A DNA stretch of 64,000 bases, taken from NCBI GenBank assembly GCA_020073305.1, contig JAIQFK010000007.1, positions 62,001 to 126,000 on the forward strand. Reading direction: 5' to 3'. Below are positions 24,860-33,782 of the stretch, in pieces. Origin of the DNA: Terriglobia bacterium. Lineage in GTDB: Bacteria; Acidobacteriota; Terriglobia; Bryobacterales; Bryobacteraceae. Positions within the stretch are counted from its first letter, which is position 1; each line of letters starts with the position of its first letter. A model generated the notes under the pieces. That model did not search any database. It had not been told where the DNA came from and saw only the letters and a list, made by a program, of their open reading frames with translations. Position numbers and translations under genes: made by a program.

Positions 24860-25975
24860 TTATTGGGTATTTGGATCGTTGGGATCACACGCGTTCGGAT
24901 CCGGAGTACCTGAAGACGAACTGCTGGAACTCGTTGACGCCGGTGGGGGAGGCGGAGGCCCGGAAGGAGATCCTGACTGTCCGCCGCCGGTTCCACTTGG
25001 TGCGCCGGCGTCCATGCCGGAACCCTGGGGAGGCGGCGCCGTGGCGGCGGTGGTGGATGGGGGCGGCACGGCTGGCGGTGGTGTTGCCGTGTCTCCGGTA
25101 TCCGAGGGGCGTGGGGGGCCACCGACGTTGGTTGCAGCCTGCTGCAGCAGCCAGGATCCGGCAACCGCAAGACCAATCCCTCCTATAGCGCTGCCGGCGG
25201 CCCCCGCCCCAAAGCCGGCAATCACCCCACCACCAACACCCAAACCGAGCCCTCCTAAAAAAGGTCCCTGGCCTGCGGTGCCGCCGAGGAGGCCGGCAAG
25301 GACGTTCATCGCATTCCCGGCAAGTCCGCCCAACAGTTGATTGTCGGCCAGAGTTCCTGGCAACAGTCTCCCGCCGAGTTTGGAGACCGCGAACGCCAGC
25401 AGCGCATCGCCCGCCATGCCGAGCAGCCCCGCACACAAGTCACCCCAATTGAATCCCACCCATCTCGTGCTGACCATCTGGAAGGAGATGCTGGTAGGCG
25501 CCACAAAGGCTGCACCGCCGATATCCTGGCAATCCTGCGTAGGGATGAGAAAAACCGGGTAAGAACATGCGACCGCCACTTTCCCCGGAGACATCATCGC
25601 GATCGACCCTCCGTCCAGGCCTTCCTGCACGGCAAAGGATGGCACCCAATACTTTATGGAGGAACCCAAGGTCAGGACGATCGTTCCCGCCGGGCTGAGA
25701 AAGACAGGTCCAATCGGCCAATGCAACTGAAGCGGACCCCAGTCGTACTGCCACAGGATGTCGCCCATGCCTTCGGTGGCCGTGCGGGGCAGCGTCCACT
25801 TCCCCGTCAACATGGCGGTGGGCTGGCAAATGCAAGTCACGAGCCAGCGATTCGCGGGAAACGGCGACGGGACGGGTGGGGCCGGAGGCAGGGCTACCCA
25901 GTTCGGCGGGATCGCGTTGTGCGTGTCGACTCCGATTCCGAAGATGGGAACGTATTTCGAAATACGCATCGCCAT
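24860..25975 (-). CDS. Glycine-rich T6SS-associated protein, candidate tip or effector
   Basis: This 371-residue protein has no recognised family. Three parts are visible. Residues 1-175 are globular with several Trp and Cys (WLVTCICQPTAMLTGKW, PLQLHWPIGPVF). Residues about 178-282 are glycine-rich and strongly hydrophobic (GLAGNAMNVLAGLLGG, IAGFGAGAAGSAIGGIGLAV), a glycine-zipper pattern that could insert in membranes. Residues 285-371 are Pro/Ser/Gly low-complexity, ending PNDPNTQ. There is no signal peptide. It is the last gene of the T6SS run, two bases after a DUF2169 gene. DUF2169 proteins often precede PAAR-like or effector genes, so a spike-tip or pore-forming effector role is suggested by position. 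No PAAR motif could be confirmed. Confidence 0.75.
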   Translation of the reverse strand: MAMRISKYVPIFGIGVDTHNAIPPNWVALPPAPPVPSPFPANRWLVTCICQPTAMLTGKWTLPRTATEGMGDILWQYDWGPLQLHWPIGPVFLSPAGTIVLTLGSSIKYWVPSFAVQEGLDGGSIAMMSPGKVAVACSYPVFLIPTQDCQDIGGAAFVAPTSISFQMVSTRWVGFNWGDLCAGLLGMAGDALLAFAVSKLGGRLLPGTLADNQLLGGLAGNAMNVLAGLLGGTAGQGPFLGGLGLGVGGGVIAGFGAGAAGSAIGGIGLAVAGSWLLQQAATNVGGPPRPSDTGDTATPPPAVPPPSTTAATAPPPQGSGMDAGAPSGTGGGQSGSPSGPPPPPPASTSSSSSSSGTPDPNACDPNDPNTQ

Positions 25976-25977
25976 GT

Positions 25978-27267
25978 CTACGCTCTCCTCATCTGAAACT
26001 GGGCCGCTGTGGCCAGCTCTTTTTCATCGCCGGGCCGGAGAGGCCGCGAGAGCGGGACACGCGCGGCCCAAGTCAAGGTCAGTAGTTTGCGGATCGGATC
26101 GATGAACACCAGGTGCAGTTGCGGGACGACATCCGCGAACGACACGTCCGGCGTATGGAAGCGGAAGACGGGCGTTTCACCGGGGAGTGGGACAACGTAA
26201 TCCGGTATCGCCGGGTCTATCCCCGAAAGAACGACCTGTTCGTCGCCGCGCAGGAAGGGCAGCCGCAGCCCCAGCGACGCACAGCGACTGACGTCCGGAT
26301 GGATGAGATCCGGAAGCTTCTCCGGGGGATGAGAAAACAAATTCCCACGGAAGAAATCGGGTGGCACAAGACCGCCAGAGACCTCGCGCGCAGCCGAGAT
26401 TTCCCGGCTGGACGGAGGCGGTATGGCGAGCATTGCGGAGCGGGGGAACGACAGAGGATCCAGGTAGTCGAATCCGGCCGGGATCGGCTGCTTGTCCCAG
26501 TCAAAGGGATGGCCGACCACGATACGCTCCGGTGTCAGCAGATCATCAGGCCTCTCAATGTTGGGCAGCTCGCGCCCCTGCACCGCCTCGGGCCGGTTCT
26601 CGATGATGTAGCCTTTGCCGAAGCGGTTCCGCGGATACATGAAGGAATGGTTTGCTTCCAGCATGCCAGCCGCTACCGCCTTGGCACGCCGGTAAGCGTC
26701 GGGGTCGGTGCGCTCTTTGACCTCATCCAGAAAGACTTTTTCGAAGGCGAGATCGCGCCCGCCATAGGCGTTCTCATAACGCAAGGGAAGGGTGTCGAGG
26801 GGCTCGGGATCAGTAAACCGGATACGGCCTCGGGACCAGTCACAGAACCGCCGGCCGAAAACCGCCGCGTGATGAACATAGGAACCGATCTGGACGGCGG
26901 CGCGCATCACAGTGACGGGACGCGGCGAACGGGCACTGGCCTGCACGACGACATCGGTACCGGTCTTCACGGCGATCACTTCGGGCAAGGATCTGAATGA
27001 TGGAGCAATGCCTTCAGCCAGCGGTTCGTGAAAAGCGCCATTGTCGTCGAGAGGAATTTGCGCATCGGCGAGGCGGCAAGGTTGAGCGTGTGAAATGACA
27101 TAAGTGCGCTTGAAAATAATCCCCAGTTCGAGAGAACCCGGGGCCGGTGTGAGGGTTACCACGCGCAAAGGGCCCAGCGACGGCGGCTGGAGCGACGGCG
27201 GCGCCTCTGGCGGAGGCAGCGAGCTTGCTGGGACCGGCTGAGGAATCGGGGGGCGGCTGCTGGTCAT
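25978..27267 (-). CDS. DUF2169 protein (T6SS adaptor type), larger copy
   Basis: This 429-residue protein has a proline-rich first 35 residues, then the DUF2169 pattern: GIIFKRTYVI, FGRRFCDWSRGRIRFTDPEPLDTLPLRYENAYGGRD, YPRNRFGKGYIIE, LPNIERPDDL and a C-terminal HLVFIDPIRKLLTLTWAARV. DUF2169 proteins are encoded with VgrG, PAAR and effectors in T6SS clusters and act as effector-loading adaptors in studied cases. Its start overlaps the stop of the upstream DUF2169 gene as ATGA, and the glycine-rich gene follows after two bases. Its likely cargo is that downstream product; this is inference. Confidence 0.87.
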   Translation of the reverse strand: MTSSRPPIPQPVPASSLPPPEAPPSLQPPSLGPLRVVTLTPAPGSLELGIIFKRTYVISHAQPCRLADAQIPLDDNGAFHEPLAEGIAPSFRSLPEVIAVKTGTDVVVQASARSPRPVTVMRAAVQIGSYVHHAAVFGRRFCDWSRGRIRFTDPEPLDTLPLRYENAYGGRDLAFEKVFLDEVKERTDPDAYRRAKAVAAGMLEANHSFMYPRNRFGKGYIIENRPEAVQGRELPNIERPDDLLTPERIVVGHPFDWDKQPIPAGFDYLDPLSFPRSAMLAIPPPSSREISAAREVSGGLVPPDFFRGNLFSHPPEKLPDLIHPDVSRCASLGLRLPFLRGDEQVVLSGIDPAIPDYVVPLPGETPVFRFHTPDVSFADVVPQLHLVFIDPIRKLLTLTWAARVPLSRPLRPGDEKELATAAQFQMRRA

Positions 27268-28259
27268 GAGTTCCTTCCGGATACCGGCCTTACTCGCGGA
27301 TCCTGGTTCCAGCGGAGTTCCACGCCTCGCTTTTCCATTGGGGACATGAGATAACGAAACAGGCAGAGATACGTTACGACGAGCACCTGCTCATCAGCCA
27401 GTAGCACAATCGAGGAAATGGCTGACGGAAAGCGGCCGCGAGCGGAACCGATGAAGGCATGCGCCGTCGGACCGGCGCGATGCGGCGTGGGAAACAGGGA
27501 ATCGCCAGTGGGTGAGAATCCGGAAAGGCGGATGGATTCGCCCAGTTGCGAGGGTTCGACCACCAACTCCCGAATCGCTCCGTTGAAGCCCTCCACGGCC
27601 AATCGCGTGGTCAGTTGTTCCGGGCTCCGGGTCTGCAGCTCTTCCGGAAGCAGGTCGGGAGCCAACTTGTAGAAGAAGGCAGGCCGGGGCCGTTCATCCC
27701 AACGACGGATGGGCGCCTCGGGACGCTCCAGGTTCGGCAGGGGATTGCCTTCCGCCTCCTGCTCATTTTCGTAGTAGCCACGTCCAGTGGGGTTGGCCGA
27801 GTACGCTGACGGCAGCCCATTCGCCGTGGAGGCGCCACCAAACGCGCGATCGTTGGTGATCGGCATTTCGATGAAGGGCTGAGCCTCGCTCGCCACCAGA
27901 CCTCGGCCGGACCGTAGCCACCAACGGTCTCCATGGACGTCTACTTCGTAGCGCAGTGAACCGGAGTGAATTCCGGCCCGCATAGAGCGGCAGGGGCTTG
28001 CCTGGGGCGCGCGTGCTTTTCCGAAGACAACAACGTCCGCGCCGTTCCTGCGGAAATCAAGGTCGATGGCCAACGGCACCGCCTGAAAGACGAAAGGATT
28101 GTCGAACACCGGCCAGGATTCTTCCGGCGGAGCGGGGATGAGGCAGCCCTCCTCGAGAACGTAGGTGACCTTGCAGGCGATTATGCAGATCATCTCGCGG
28201 TCCCCTGTGGAGCCGCATTGCATCTTCGCGGAAAACGGTGTGCCATTCACAAACTGCAC
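27264..28259 (-). CDS. DUF2169 protein (T6SS adaptor type), smaller copy
   Basis: This 331-residue protein is a second DUF2169 member with the core pieces IIACKVTYVLEEG, RNGADVVVFGKARAP, RYEVDVHGDRWW, FIEMPITNDRAFGG and NPTGRGYYENEQEAEGNPLPNLERPEAPI. It is diverged from its neighbour and lacks the proline-rich N-terminus, so the two probably do different jobs or form a hetero-complex. It sits two bases downstream of the 110-residue protein gene and overlaps the next gene by four bases. Role as a VgrG-cargo adaptor is inferred from family and place. Confidence 0.86.
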   Translation of the reverse strand: MQFVNGTPFSAKMQCGSTGDREMICIIACKVTYVLEEGCLIPAPPEESWPVFDNPFVFQAVPLAIDLDFRRNGADVVVFGKARAPQASPCRSMRAGIHSGSLRYEVDVHGDRWWLRSGRGLVASEAQPFIEMPITNDRAFGGASTANGLPSAYSANPTGRGYYENEQEAEGNPLPNLERPEAPIRRWDERPRPAFFYKLAPDLLPEELQTRSPEQLTTRLAVEGFNGAIRELVVEPSQLGESIRLSGFSPTGDSLFPTPHRAGPTAHAFIGSARGRFPSAISSIVLLADEQVLVVTYLCLFRYLMSPMEKRGVELRWNQDPRVRPVSGRNS

Positions 28260-28261
28260 AG

Positions 28262-28594
28262 CTACTCCGCGTATTCCGGATGCCCAAAAAAAGGAATGCC
28301 GGCGAGCTTGCGATGCGTGATGAACAGCGCGCGCTCCGCGATCTGTTGCGTACGGGAGGCAAAGTCCTGCTCGTCTGTTACTTCGTCAGCCTGATTCGGA
28401 TTGCAGACACTGCGGGCCTCACGGTTGTAAAACTTATCCTGGGTTTCCCGGAAGATGCTGCGCTCCCTGGATTCCAGGAAGTCAGGTTCCGGCAACACGC
28501 CTTTCTTCGCCGCGAGGATGTAGTCTTCTCGCAGTTCGCCCAACTTCTTCTCGAAGTAAGAGAGGGCCAGCATGTCACGCGCTATGTTGAGCAT
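28262..28594 (-). CDS. Small T6SS-associated protein of unknown function
   Basis: This 110-residue soluble protein is largely helical by eye (NIARDMLALSYFEKKLGELREDYILAAKKG ...). It has the charged block RSIFRETQDKFYNREARSVCN and ends GIPFFGHPEYAE. There is no signal or membrane segment, and no family was recognised. It lies 10 bases after the beta-solenoid gene and two bases before a DUF2169 gene, so it is surely co-transcribed with the VgrG module. It may be a chaperone or a baseplate-spike accessory; nothing in sequence decides this. Confidence 0.75.
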   Translation of the reverse strand: MLNIARDMLALSYFEKKLGELREDYILAAKKGVLPEPDFLESRERSIFRETQDKFYNREARSVCNPNQADEVTDEQDFASRTQQIAERALFITHRKLAGIPFFGHPEYAE

Positions 28595-28604
28595 GCTCCA
28601 GCCC

Positions 28605-28994
28605 TCAACAGTTCATGCGAATGCGTTCGCCGTCCAGAATTACGTCGTCATTCGCACGCACCTTGACGTCTCCGAGATCGGCTATCAGCGTCTGCGCGCG
28701 CGCTTCGACGTGGAGGTCTCCCTGGCAACGTACGGCGGCATCACCGGCCGTTGAAAGTTCAAGGCCCTCGCGGCCGTGGAGAATCAGATGTTGAGCATTA
28801 ATAGCAAGCGCGCCGGAGCAGCGAATCTCCAGTCCGTCGCCATCGATGTGGAGCACGGGCCCCGATGGTGTTACATGGATCGTGAGCTTCACGGCTCCTT
28901 CGGGCCCTTTGACCCTAATTACGTTCGCGTCGGGCAGGCGTTCCAGTTGCAGTTGTTGCCCGCCGATCAGTTCGAGGGTCTCGCCAGTGTCCAT
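28605..28994 (-). CDS. Small beta-solenoid protein linked to VgrG
   Basis: This 129-residue protein consists almost entirely of short alternating strands: LELIGGQQLQLERL, VKLTIHVTPSGPVLHIDG, LAINAQHLILHG, VRCQGDLHVEARAQTLIADLG, VKVRANDDVILDGERIRMNC. This is the repeat style of phage gp5/VgrG C-terminal needles and of DUF3540-type proteins. It could extend or cap the VgrG spike. Its ATG is seven bases after the vgrG stop. The fold suggestion is from pattern only. Confidence 0.72.
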   Translation of the reverse strand: MDTGETLELIGGQQLQLERLPDANVIRVKGPEGAVKLTIHVTPSGPVLHIDGDGLEIRCSGALAINAQHLILHGREGLELSTAGDAAVRCQGDLHVEARAQTLIADLGDVKVRANDDVILDGERIRMNC

Positions 28995-29001
28995 ATCGTC
29001 C

Positions 29002-31023
29002 TCATCCGTTGTGTGTGATCAACCCGGCCGTCACCGCAACGGTGCCGGGCGCGGTCATGGTAATGCCTCCGCTGCCAATGACAATAGACGCTCCACCGGC
29101 CGTGAGCGTAATACTGGCTCCGGCCGTGATAGAGATTGTGGCGCCGGCAGTAACGCTCTGTGAAGTGCTGATGTTGATGGTTTCCGATGCGCCCACCGTG
29201 ACCGACCGCTTCGCTCCCACGGTGATGGTCTGATTGGCGCCGACGGCCAGTTTCTCGGATGCGCCTATCTGTTCTGTCTGGTTGGCCCCGACCGTGATTT
29301 TCTGGTCGGCTCCAACCGCGATGGTCTGGTTGCTGCCCACCGTCTCTTTGTCGTTTACGTCGACCGTGGTGGTCCGGTTGTTATGCACGGTGCTGGTTTG
29401 GTCATGTTCCACGGTTTCCGCCATGTCGTACTGGGCATGCAGCGTGAACATTTCTTTCCCCTTGGTGTCATTGAAGGAGATTTCGTTGTATCCGCCGCCA
29501 CCGGGGCTGCTGTTCGATTTCCAGCCGCCCATGACCTTGTTGTCCGGTAGCTTGTACGGCGGCATTTGATCCGCGTTATACACGCAGCCCACGATAATCG
29601 GCTGGTCCGGATCTCCCTCTATAAAGTTGACGACCACTTCCTGGCCGATACGCGGAATCTGAACCATGCCCCAGCCCTTGGCGGCCCATCCGCTGCTCAC
29701 CCGGATCCAGCACGAACTGTTCTCGTCATTCTTGCCTTCGCGATCCCAGTGGAACTGCACCTTTACGCGTCCGTACTTGTCGGTAAAGATCTCCGAGCCC
29801 TTGGGACCCGTGACGGTGGCCGTGTGCGAACCGTGCACCACCGGTCTCGGCGTAATGCGCTGCGGCCGGAACGGAAGCGCGAAGGGAATACAGGTGAAGT
29901 CATTGCTGTAGTGGGTCTCAGCCGACTCCTTACCGGAACCGATTTCGTGCTGCGCCGCATGGCTGACCGACGTGAGGACGTACTGTCCGTCGGCGTTGAA
30001 ATGCTCCGCCAAATTGAATTTGTGGCCGGAAACAAAGTTGCGGCAGTCGCTGGCGCCGTTGATGACCAGCGCGGGAACGGTCTCCTGCTGCAGGCGGATG
30101 TTCACCGTCCTCTTGTTATCCTCGAAGATCCTCTGCAAATCCGGAGACCTGTCTCCACCCCCAGGGTCAACGCCGTCGAAACGCTGCGCGTAAGCACCCG
30201 GGAAGTCGTAGATCTCGAGCTTGTCGTTGCCGCCCACTTTCAGCTTATGCGCCACTTTACCCACCGACAACGACTCCACGACGGTCTTTTCGGCTTCCAG
30301 ATGCTTGTACGGAAGCTCGAAGCAGTGATCCCACAGGGTGTACTTCCCGGAACGCAGTTCCTGCTGCTTTTCCCAGCGGTGGATGCGCTCCTCTTCGCGG
30401 GTGCCGCCGTTAATCTCGTCATAAATGATCCTGGATCCCTCGGGCAGATCCGGGTGCGATTGCGGGCTATCGGCAACCACCATTTTGTGCCCGTCCTCAG
30501 CGTGCTTGAAGAAGTAATAGATGCCCTCTTCTTCCATCAGCCGGGAGGCGAACTGAAAATCGCTCTCGCGGTATTGCACGCAGTAGTCTCTTGATTCGTA
30601 CGTGCCTTGCAACTCAAACGAAACGTCGAGGCCCTGCAGGACCCTTTTCAGAATGTCCGGGACTGAGATCTGCTGAAAAATACGGCTCTGGACGCGGCGC
30701 GTCAGCAGCCAGAATTGCGGCACCATCTCCGCCCGATATTTGGTGAAACGCTCGCCACGGCCGCCCTGCGAGAAACTGCTCACGATGCCGTGCAAGTAAC
30801 GAGTCTGGTCGTTCGGCAGCATCACTTCGATCAAAATTCTTTGCCCGAGCAGCTTATCGAAAGCCACGTTCCGCTCGTTTTCGGCGGTCAGGTCCAGATG
30901 AAACTGGAACAGGCTCGAGATGGCCTCCTGCCCGGAAAAGCCCTCCAGCAGCAGCACGTCTTTACCCAGCGGTGTGCTGACCTTGATGACGCGGTTCTCT
31001 TGGCTGAACATGGTGGCTGACAA
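29002..31023 (-). CDS. vgrG: T6SS spike protein VgrG (TssI)
   Basis: This 673-residue spike protein forms the trimeric tip of the injected tube. The N-terminal gp27-like part holds the phage_GPD pattern (FQFHLDLTAEN, RYLHGIVSSFSQGG, ESDFQFASRLMEEEGIYYFF). The gp5 OB-fold is at about 400-490 (PRPVVHGSHTATVTGPKGSEIFTDKYGRVKVQFHWDRE, WIRVSSGWAAKGWGMVQIPRIGQEVVV). The C-terminal needle shows repeated units of the VGxNQT kind (GSNQTIAVGADQKITVGANQ). It ends without an effector domain (GLITHNG). The start is TTG 31023, chosen because AAGGAGGG sits four bases upstream, whereas the internal ATG (31011) is too far from it. The genes downstream form its cargo module. Confidence 0.96.
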   Translation of the reverse strand: MSATMFSQENRVIKVSTPLGKDVLLLEGFSGQEAISSLFQFHLDLTAENERNVAFDKLLGQRILIEVMLPNDQTRYLHGIVSSFSQGGRGERFTKYRAEMVPQFWLLTRRVQSRIFQQISVPDILKRVLQGLDVSFELQGTYESRDYCVQYRESDFQFASRLMEEEGIYYFFKHAEDGHKMVVADSPQSHPDLPEGSRIIYDEINGGTREEERIHRWEKQQELRSGKYTLWDHCFELPYKHLEAEKTVVESLSVGKVAHKLKVGGNDKLEIYDFPGAYAQRFDGVDPGGGDRSPDLQRIFEDNKRTVNIRLQQETVPALVINGASDCRNFVSGHKFNLAEHFNADGQYVLTSVSHAAQHEIGSGKESAETHYSNDFTCIPFALPFRPQRITPRPVVHGSHTATVTGPKGSEIFTDKYGRVKVQFHWDREGKNDENSSCWIRVSSGWAAKGWGMVQIPRIGQEVVVNFIEGDPDQPIIVGCVYNADQMPPYKLPDNKVMGGWKSNSSPGGGGYNEISFNDTKGKEMFTLHAQYDMAETVEHDQTSTVHNNRTTTVDVNDKETVGSNQTIAVGADQKITVGANQTEQIGASEKLAVGANQTITVGAKRSVTVGASETINISTSQSVTAGATISITAGASITLTAGGASIVIGSGGITMTAPGTVAVTAGLITHNG

Positions 31024-31027
31024 GTAT

Positions 31028-31035
31028 CCCTCCTT
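31028..31035 (-). promoter_or_regulatory. Ribosome binding site deciding the TTG start of vgrG
   Basis: The minus strand reads AAGGAGGG here, ending four bases before TTG 31023. This spacing supports TTG rather than the downstream ATG as the start and suggests strong translation of vgrG despite the rare start codon. Confidence 0.75.
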
Positions 31036-31094
31036 TTTCCGAACGAGCCCGTTATCGGGCCTCGAAGGCCAAAAATCGCACAGCGACGCGCCGT

Positions 31095-33773
31095 TCAGTT
31101 ATACAAGAACGATCCGTCGGGGCCCGTGCTCACACGGATGGCATCCAGTCTCTGGCGCTCCGCCAGGCCGCTCAGAATCCGGCGCGAGATCTCGGGCAGC
31201 ATCGTATTGGTGAGGATGTTATCGACGTTGCGTGCGCCGCTTTCCACTTCCGTGCAGCGCCGCGCCACTTCCTCCACCAGCGGGTCATCATAGGTCAACT
31301 GAATTCTGTGGTTCTCGAACAGACGGCGCTGGATCTTTCCCAGCTTGAGCGTGATGATCTTTTTCAGCGCCTGGTCGCGCACCGGAAAATAGGGAATGAT
31401 GACCAGGCGTCCCAGAAATGCCGGCTTGAAAATCTTGTTCAGCTCCGGCTTCAGCGCCTTGATAAGTCCTTCAGCGCTGGGCATGGTTTCGGGATCGGCC
31501 GTCAGCTTCATCAGGGTGTCGGTGCCGGCGTTCGAGGTCAGAATGATGATGGTGTTCTTGAAGTCGATGACACGCCCTTCGCCGTCCTCCATCATGCCCT
31601 TGTCGAATACCTGGAAGAAAAGCTCGAGCACATCGGGGTGCGCCTTCTCCACCTCGTCCAACAGCACCACGGAATACGGCCGCCGGCGCACGGCTTCTGT
31701 CAACACGCCGCCTTCGCCGTATCCCACATATCCGGGCGGCGAACCCTTGAGCGTCGAAACGGTGTGCGCCTCCTGAAACTCGGACATATTAATCGTGATG
31801 AGGTTGCGTTCACCGCCGTAGAGGAGGTCGGAAAGGGCCAGGGCCGTCTCGGTTTTTCCCACGCCGCTGGGCCCCACCAGCAGGAAGACGCCGATGGGCT
31901 TGTTAGGATCTTCCAGGCTGGCTCGCGATGTCCGAATGCGTTCGCTGATGGCCCCCAGCGCGTGCGACTGCCCGATGACACGATTCCCGAGCTGCTGGTC
32001 CAGCGTGAGCACGGACTGGATTTCGTCCTTCAACATTTTGCCTACGGGAATTCCAGTCCACGCGGAAATCACCTCGCCGACGATCTGCGCATCCACGCAC
32101 ACGCGAATCAGCGGCGTCTCGCCCTGGATGGCTTCCAGCTCGCCGTTCAGCCGCGCCAGCTCGGAGCGCGCTGCCGCTGTGTCGACGGCCGGCTGCGCCA
32201 CGGTACTCTGGCCGTCCCCCGCAGCGGCTGGTGACGAGGTCCCCGTGGATTCAAGCTGCGCGCGCACTTCCCGGATGCGCGAAACCAGGCCTTTCTCCTT
32301 TTCCCAACGTTCGCGCATGGCCGTGAGCCGGCCATCGGTGTCGGCGCGATTTTTTGCGATCTGCTGCAAACGCTCGCCATGGTCCGCGCCCAGGGCCGCC
32401 TCGCGCTCGAGAACGCGTGTTTGCACGGCGTAATCGTCCAGCGTGCGCATGGCATCTTCGATGGCCGCCGGGATCGCGTTCTGTCCCAATGCCAGCCGCG
32501 CGCATGCGGTATCGAGCACGCTGACTGCCTTATCCGGGAGCTGGCGGTCAGCCAGGTAGCGATGCGACAACCGGACCGCAGATCCCAGGCCCTCATCGAG
32601 AATGCGGACGTTGTGATGCTGCTCGAGCGCAGGCACCAGGCCGCGCAGCATCAGATTGCACTGTTCTTCGGTCGGCTCTTCCACCTTGACCACCTGGAAG
32701 CGCCGCGCCAGCGCGGCATCTTTTTCGAAATACTTTTTGTACTCGGACCACGTGGTGGCGGCGATGGTGCGCAGCTCACCGCGTGCCAGCGCCGGCTTGA
32801 GCAGGTTGGCGGCGTCGTTCTGGCCCGCCTGGCCGCCCGCGCCAATCATGGTGTGCGCTTCGTCGATGAACAGGATGATTGGGGTTGGCGAACCCTTCAC
32901 TTCCTCGATGAGCCCCTTCAGCCGGTTCTCGAACTCCCCTTTTACGCCTGCGCCCGCCTGCAGCAACGCGAGGTCGAGAGTCCGGAGGGTGACGTTCTTT
33001 AGCACCGGCGGCACGTCGCCACTGGCGATGCGCAGGGCAAAGCCTTCGACCACCGCCGTCTTGCCCACGCCCGCCTCGCCGGTGAGGATGGGGTTGTTCT
33101 GCCGGCGGCGAGTGAGAATATCGACCACCTGCCGGATCTCAGAGTCGCGGCCCAGCACGGGATCAATCTTGCCGGCCTTCGCCCGCTCGCTCAGGTTGAC
33201 GGTGTACTGGTCGAGGTTGGGCGTCTTGCCTCCAGCGGCGCGAGCGCGCTCACCCGGCGCCGCCGCGCCCGGTTCTTCCGCGGGTGCCGTGATGGTGTCC
33301 TCGTGCGAACCCGAAACGATTCCGAGCAGGTTCTGCCGCAGCGCATCTGGCTGAATTTTCTGCAGCTCCTTGCTTACGTCGCGAACCATGCGCGCGAGGT
33401 TTTCGTTCGCGTAGAGGGCCGCGATGGTGAAGCCCGACCGGATCTGGCCGGCGCCATAGTCCACCGAGCCCAGCAGCCACGCCTCCGTCAGCATCTCGAC
33501 GATCATCTGGCTCATCGCCGGACCGCGGCCGTTCCCGCGTTTCATGCGGTCCAGGCTGCGTGTCAGCTCCGCCGCCAGCCGGGAGGTATCCACATCGAAG
33601 TGCTTCAGGATGTGCTGAACGTCGCTGTCGGTTTCGTCGAGCAGCTTCATCAGGTAATGTTCGACTTCAACCTCGTAATGCGTGCGCGACGCGCACAAGG
33701 CAGCGGCTTCCTGCAGCGCGTCTCTGGTGGTCTCATTGACTTTGCCGAAAAAGAATTTCCAATTCTGTAACAT
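31095..33773 (-). CDS. tssH: T6SS sheath-recycling AAA+ ATPase ClpV (TssH)
   Basis: This 892-residue protein disassembles contracted TssB/TssC sheath. It has a Clp N-domain (about 1-150), a first AAA module with GEAGVGKTA (232-240), ILFIDEAHTMIGAG and the arginine-rich ALARRFQVVKVEEP, and a coiled middle domain. The second AAA module has LVGPSGVGKTETA and VVLLDEVEKAHPDV, followed by the C-terminal ClpB-D2-small region ending SFLYN. Start ATG 33773 has AAGGA six bases upstream. It lies 10 bases downstream of tssG and 71 bases upstream of vgrG. The length and order match ClpV1 of canonical T6SS, not the general chaperone ClpB. Confidence 0.96.
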   Translation of the reverse strand: MLQNWKFFFGKVNETTRDALQEAAALCASRTHYEVEVEHYLMKLLDETDSDVQHILKHFDVDTSRLAAELTRSLDRMKRGNGRGPAMSQMIVEMLTEAWLLGSVDYGAGQIRSGFTIAALYANENLARMVRDVSKELQKIQPDALRQNLLGIVSGSHEDTITAPAEEPGAAAPGERARAAGGKTPNLDQYTVNLSERAKAGKIDPVLGRDSEIRQVVDILTRRRQNNPILTGEAGVGKTAVVEGFALRIASGDVPPVLKNVTLRTLDLALLQAGAGVKGEFENRLKGLIEEVKGSPTPIILFIDEAHTMIGAGGQAGQNDAANLLKPALARGELRTIAATTWSEYKKYFEKDAALARRFQVVKVEEPTEEQCNLMLRGLVPALEQHHNVRILDEGLGSAVRLSHRYLADRQLPDKAVSVLDTACARLALGQNAIPAAIEDAMRTLDDYAVQTRVLEREAALGADHGERLQQIAKNRADTDGRLTAMRERWEKEKGLVSRIREVRAQLESTGTSSPAAAGDGQSTVAQPAVDTAAARSELARLNGELEAIQGETPLIRVCVDAQIVGEVISAWTGIPVGKMLKDEIQSVLTLDQQLGNRVIGQSHALGAISERIRTSRASLEDPNKPIGVFLLVGPSGVGKTETALALSDLLYGGERNLITINMSEFQEAHTVSTLKGSPPGYVGYGEGGVLTEAVRRRPYSVVLLDEVEKAHPDVLELFFQVFDKGMMEDGEGRVIDFKNTIIILTSNAGTDTLMKLTADPETMPSAEGLIKALKPELNKIFKPAFLGRLVIIPYFPVRDQALKKIITLKLGKIQRRLFENHRIQLTYDDPLVEEVARRCTEVESGARNVDNILTNTMLPEISRRILSGLAERQRLDAIRVSTGPDGSFLYN

Positions 33774-33782
33774 AGCGAGTCC

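Noticed and set aside
31095-33773. Alternative call of the ATPase as the heat-shock chaperone ClpB
   Set aside because: Its N-domain, position between tssG and vgrG, and overall layout fit ClpV/TssH.
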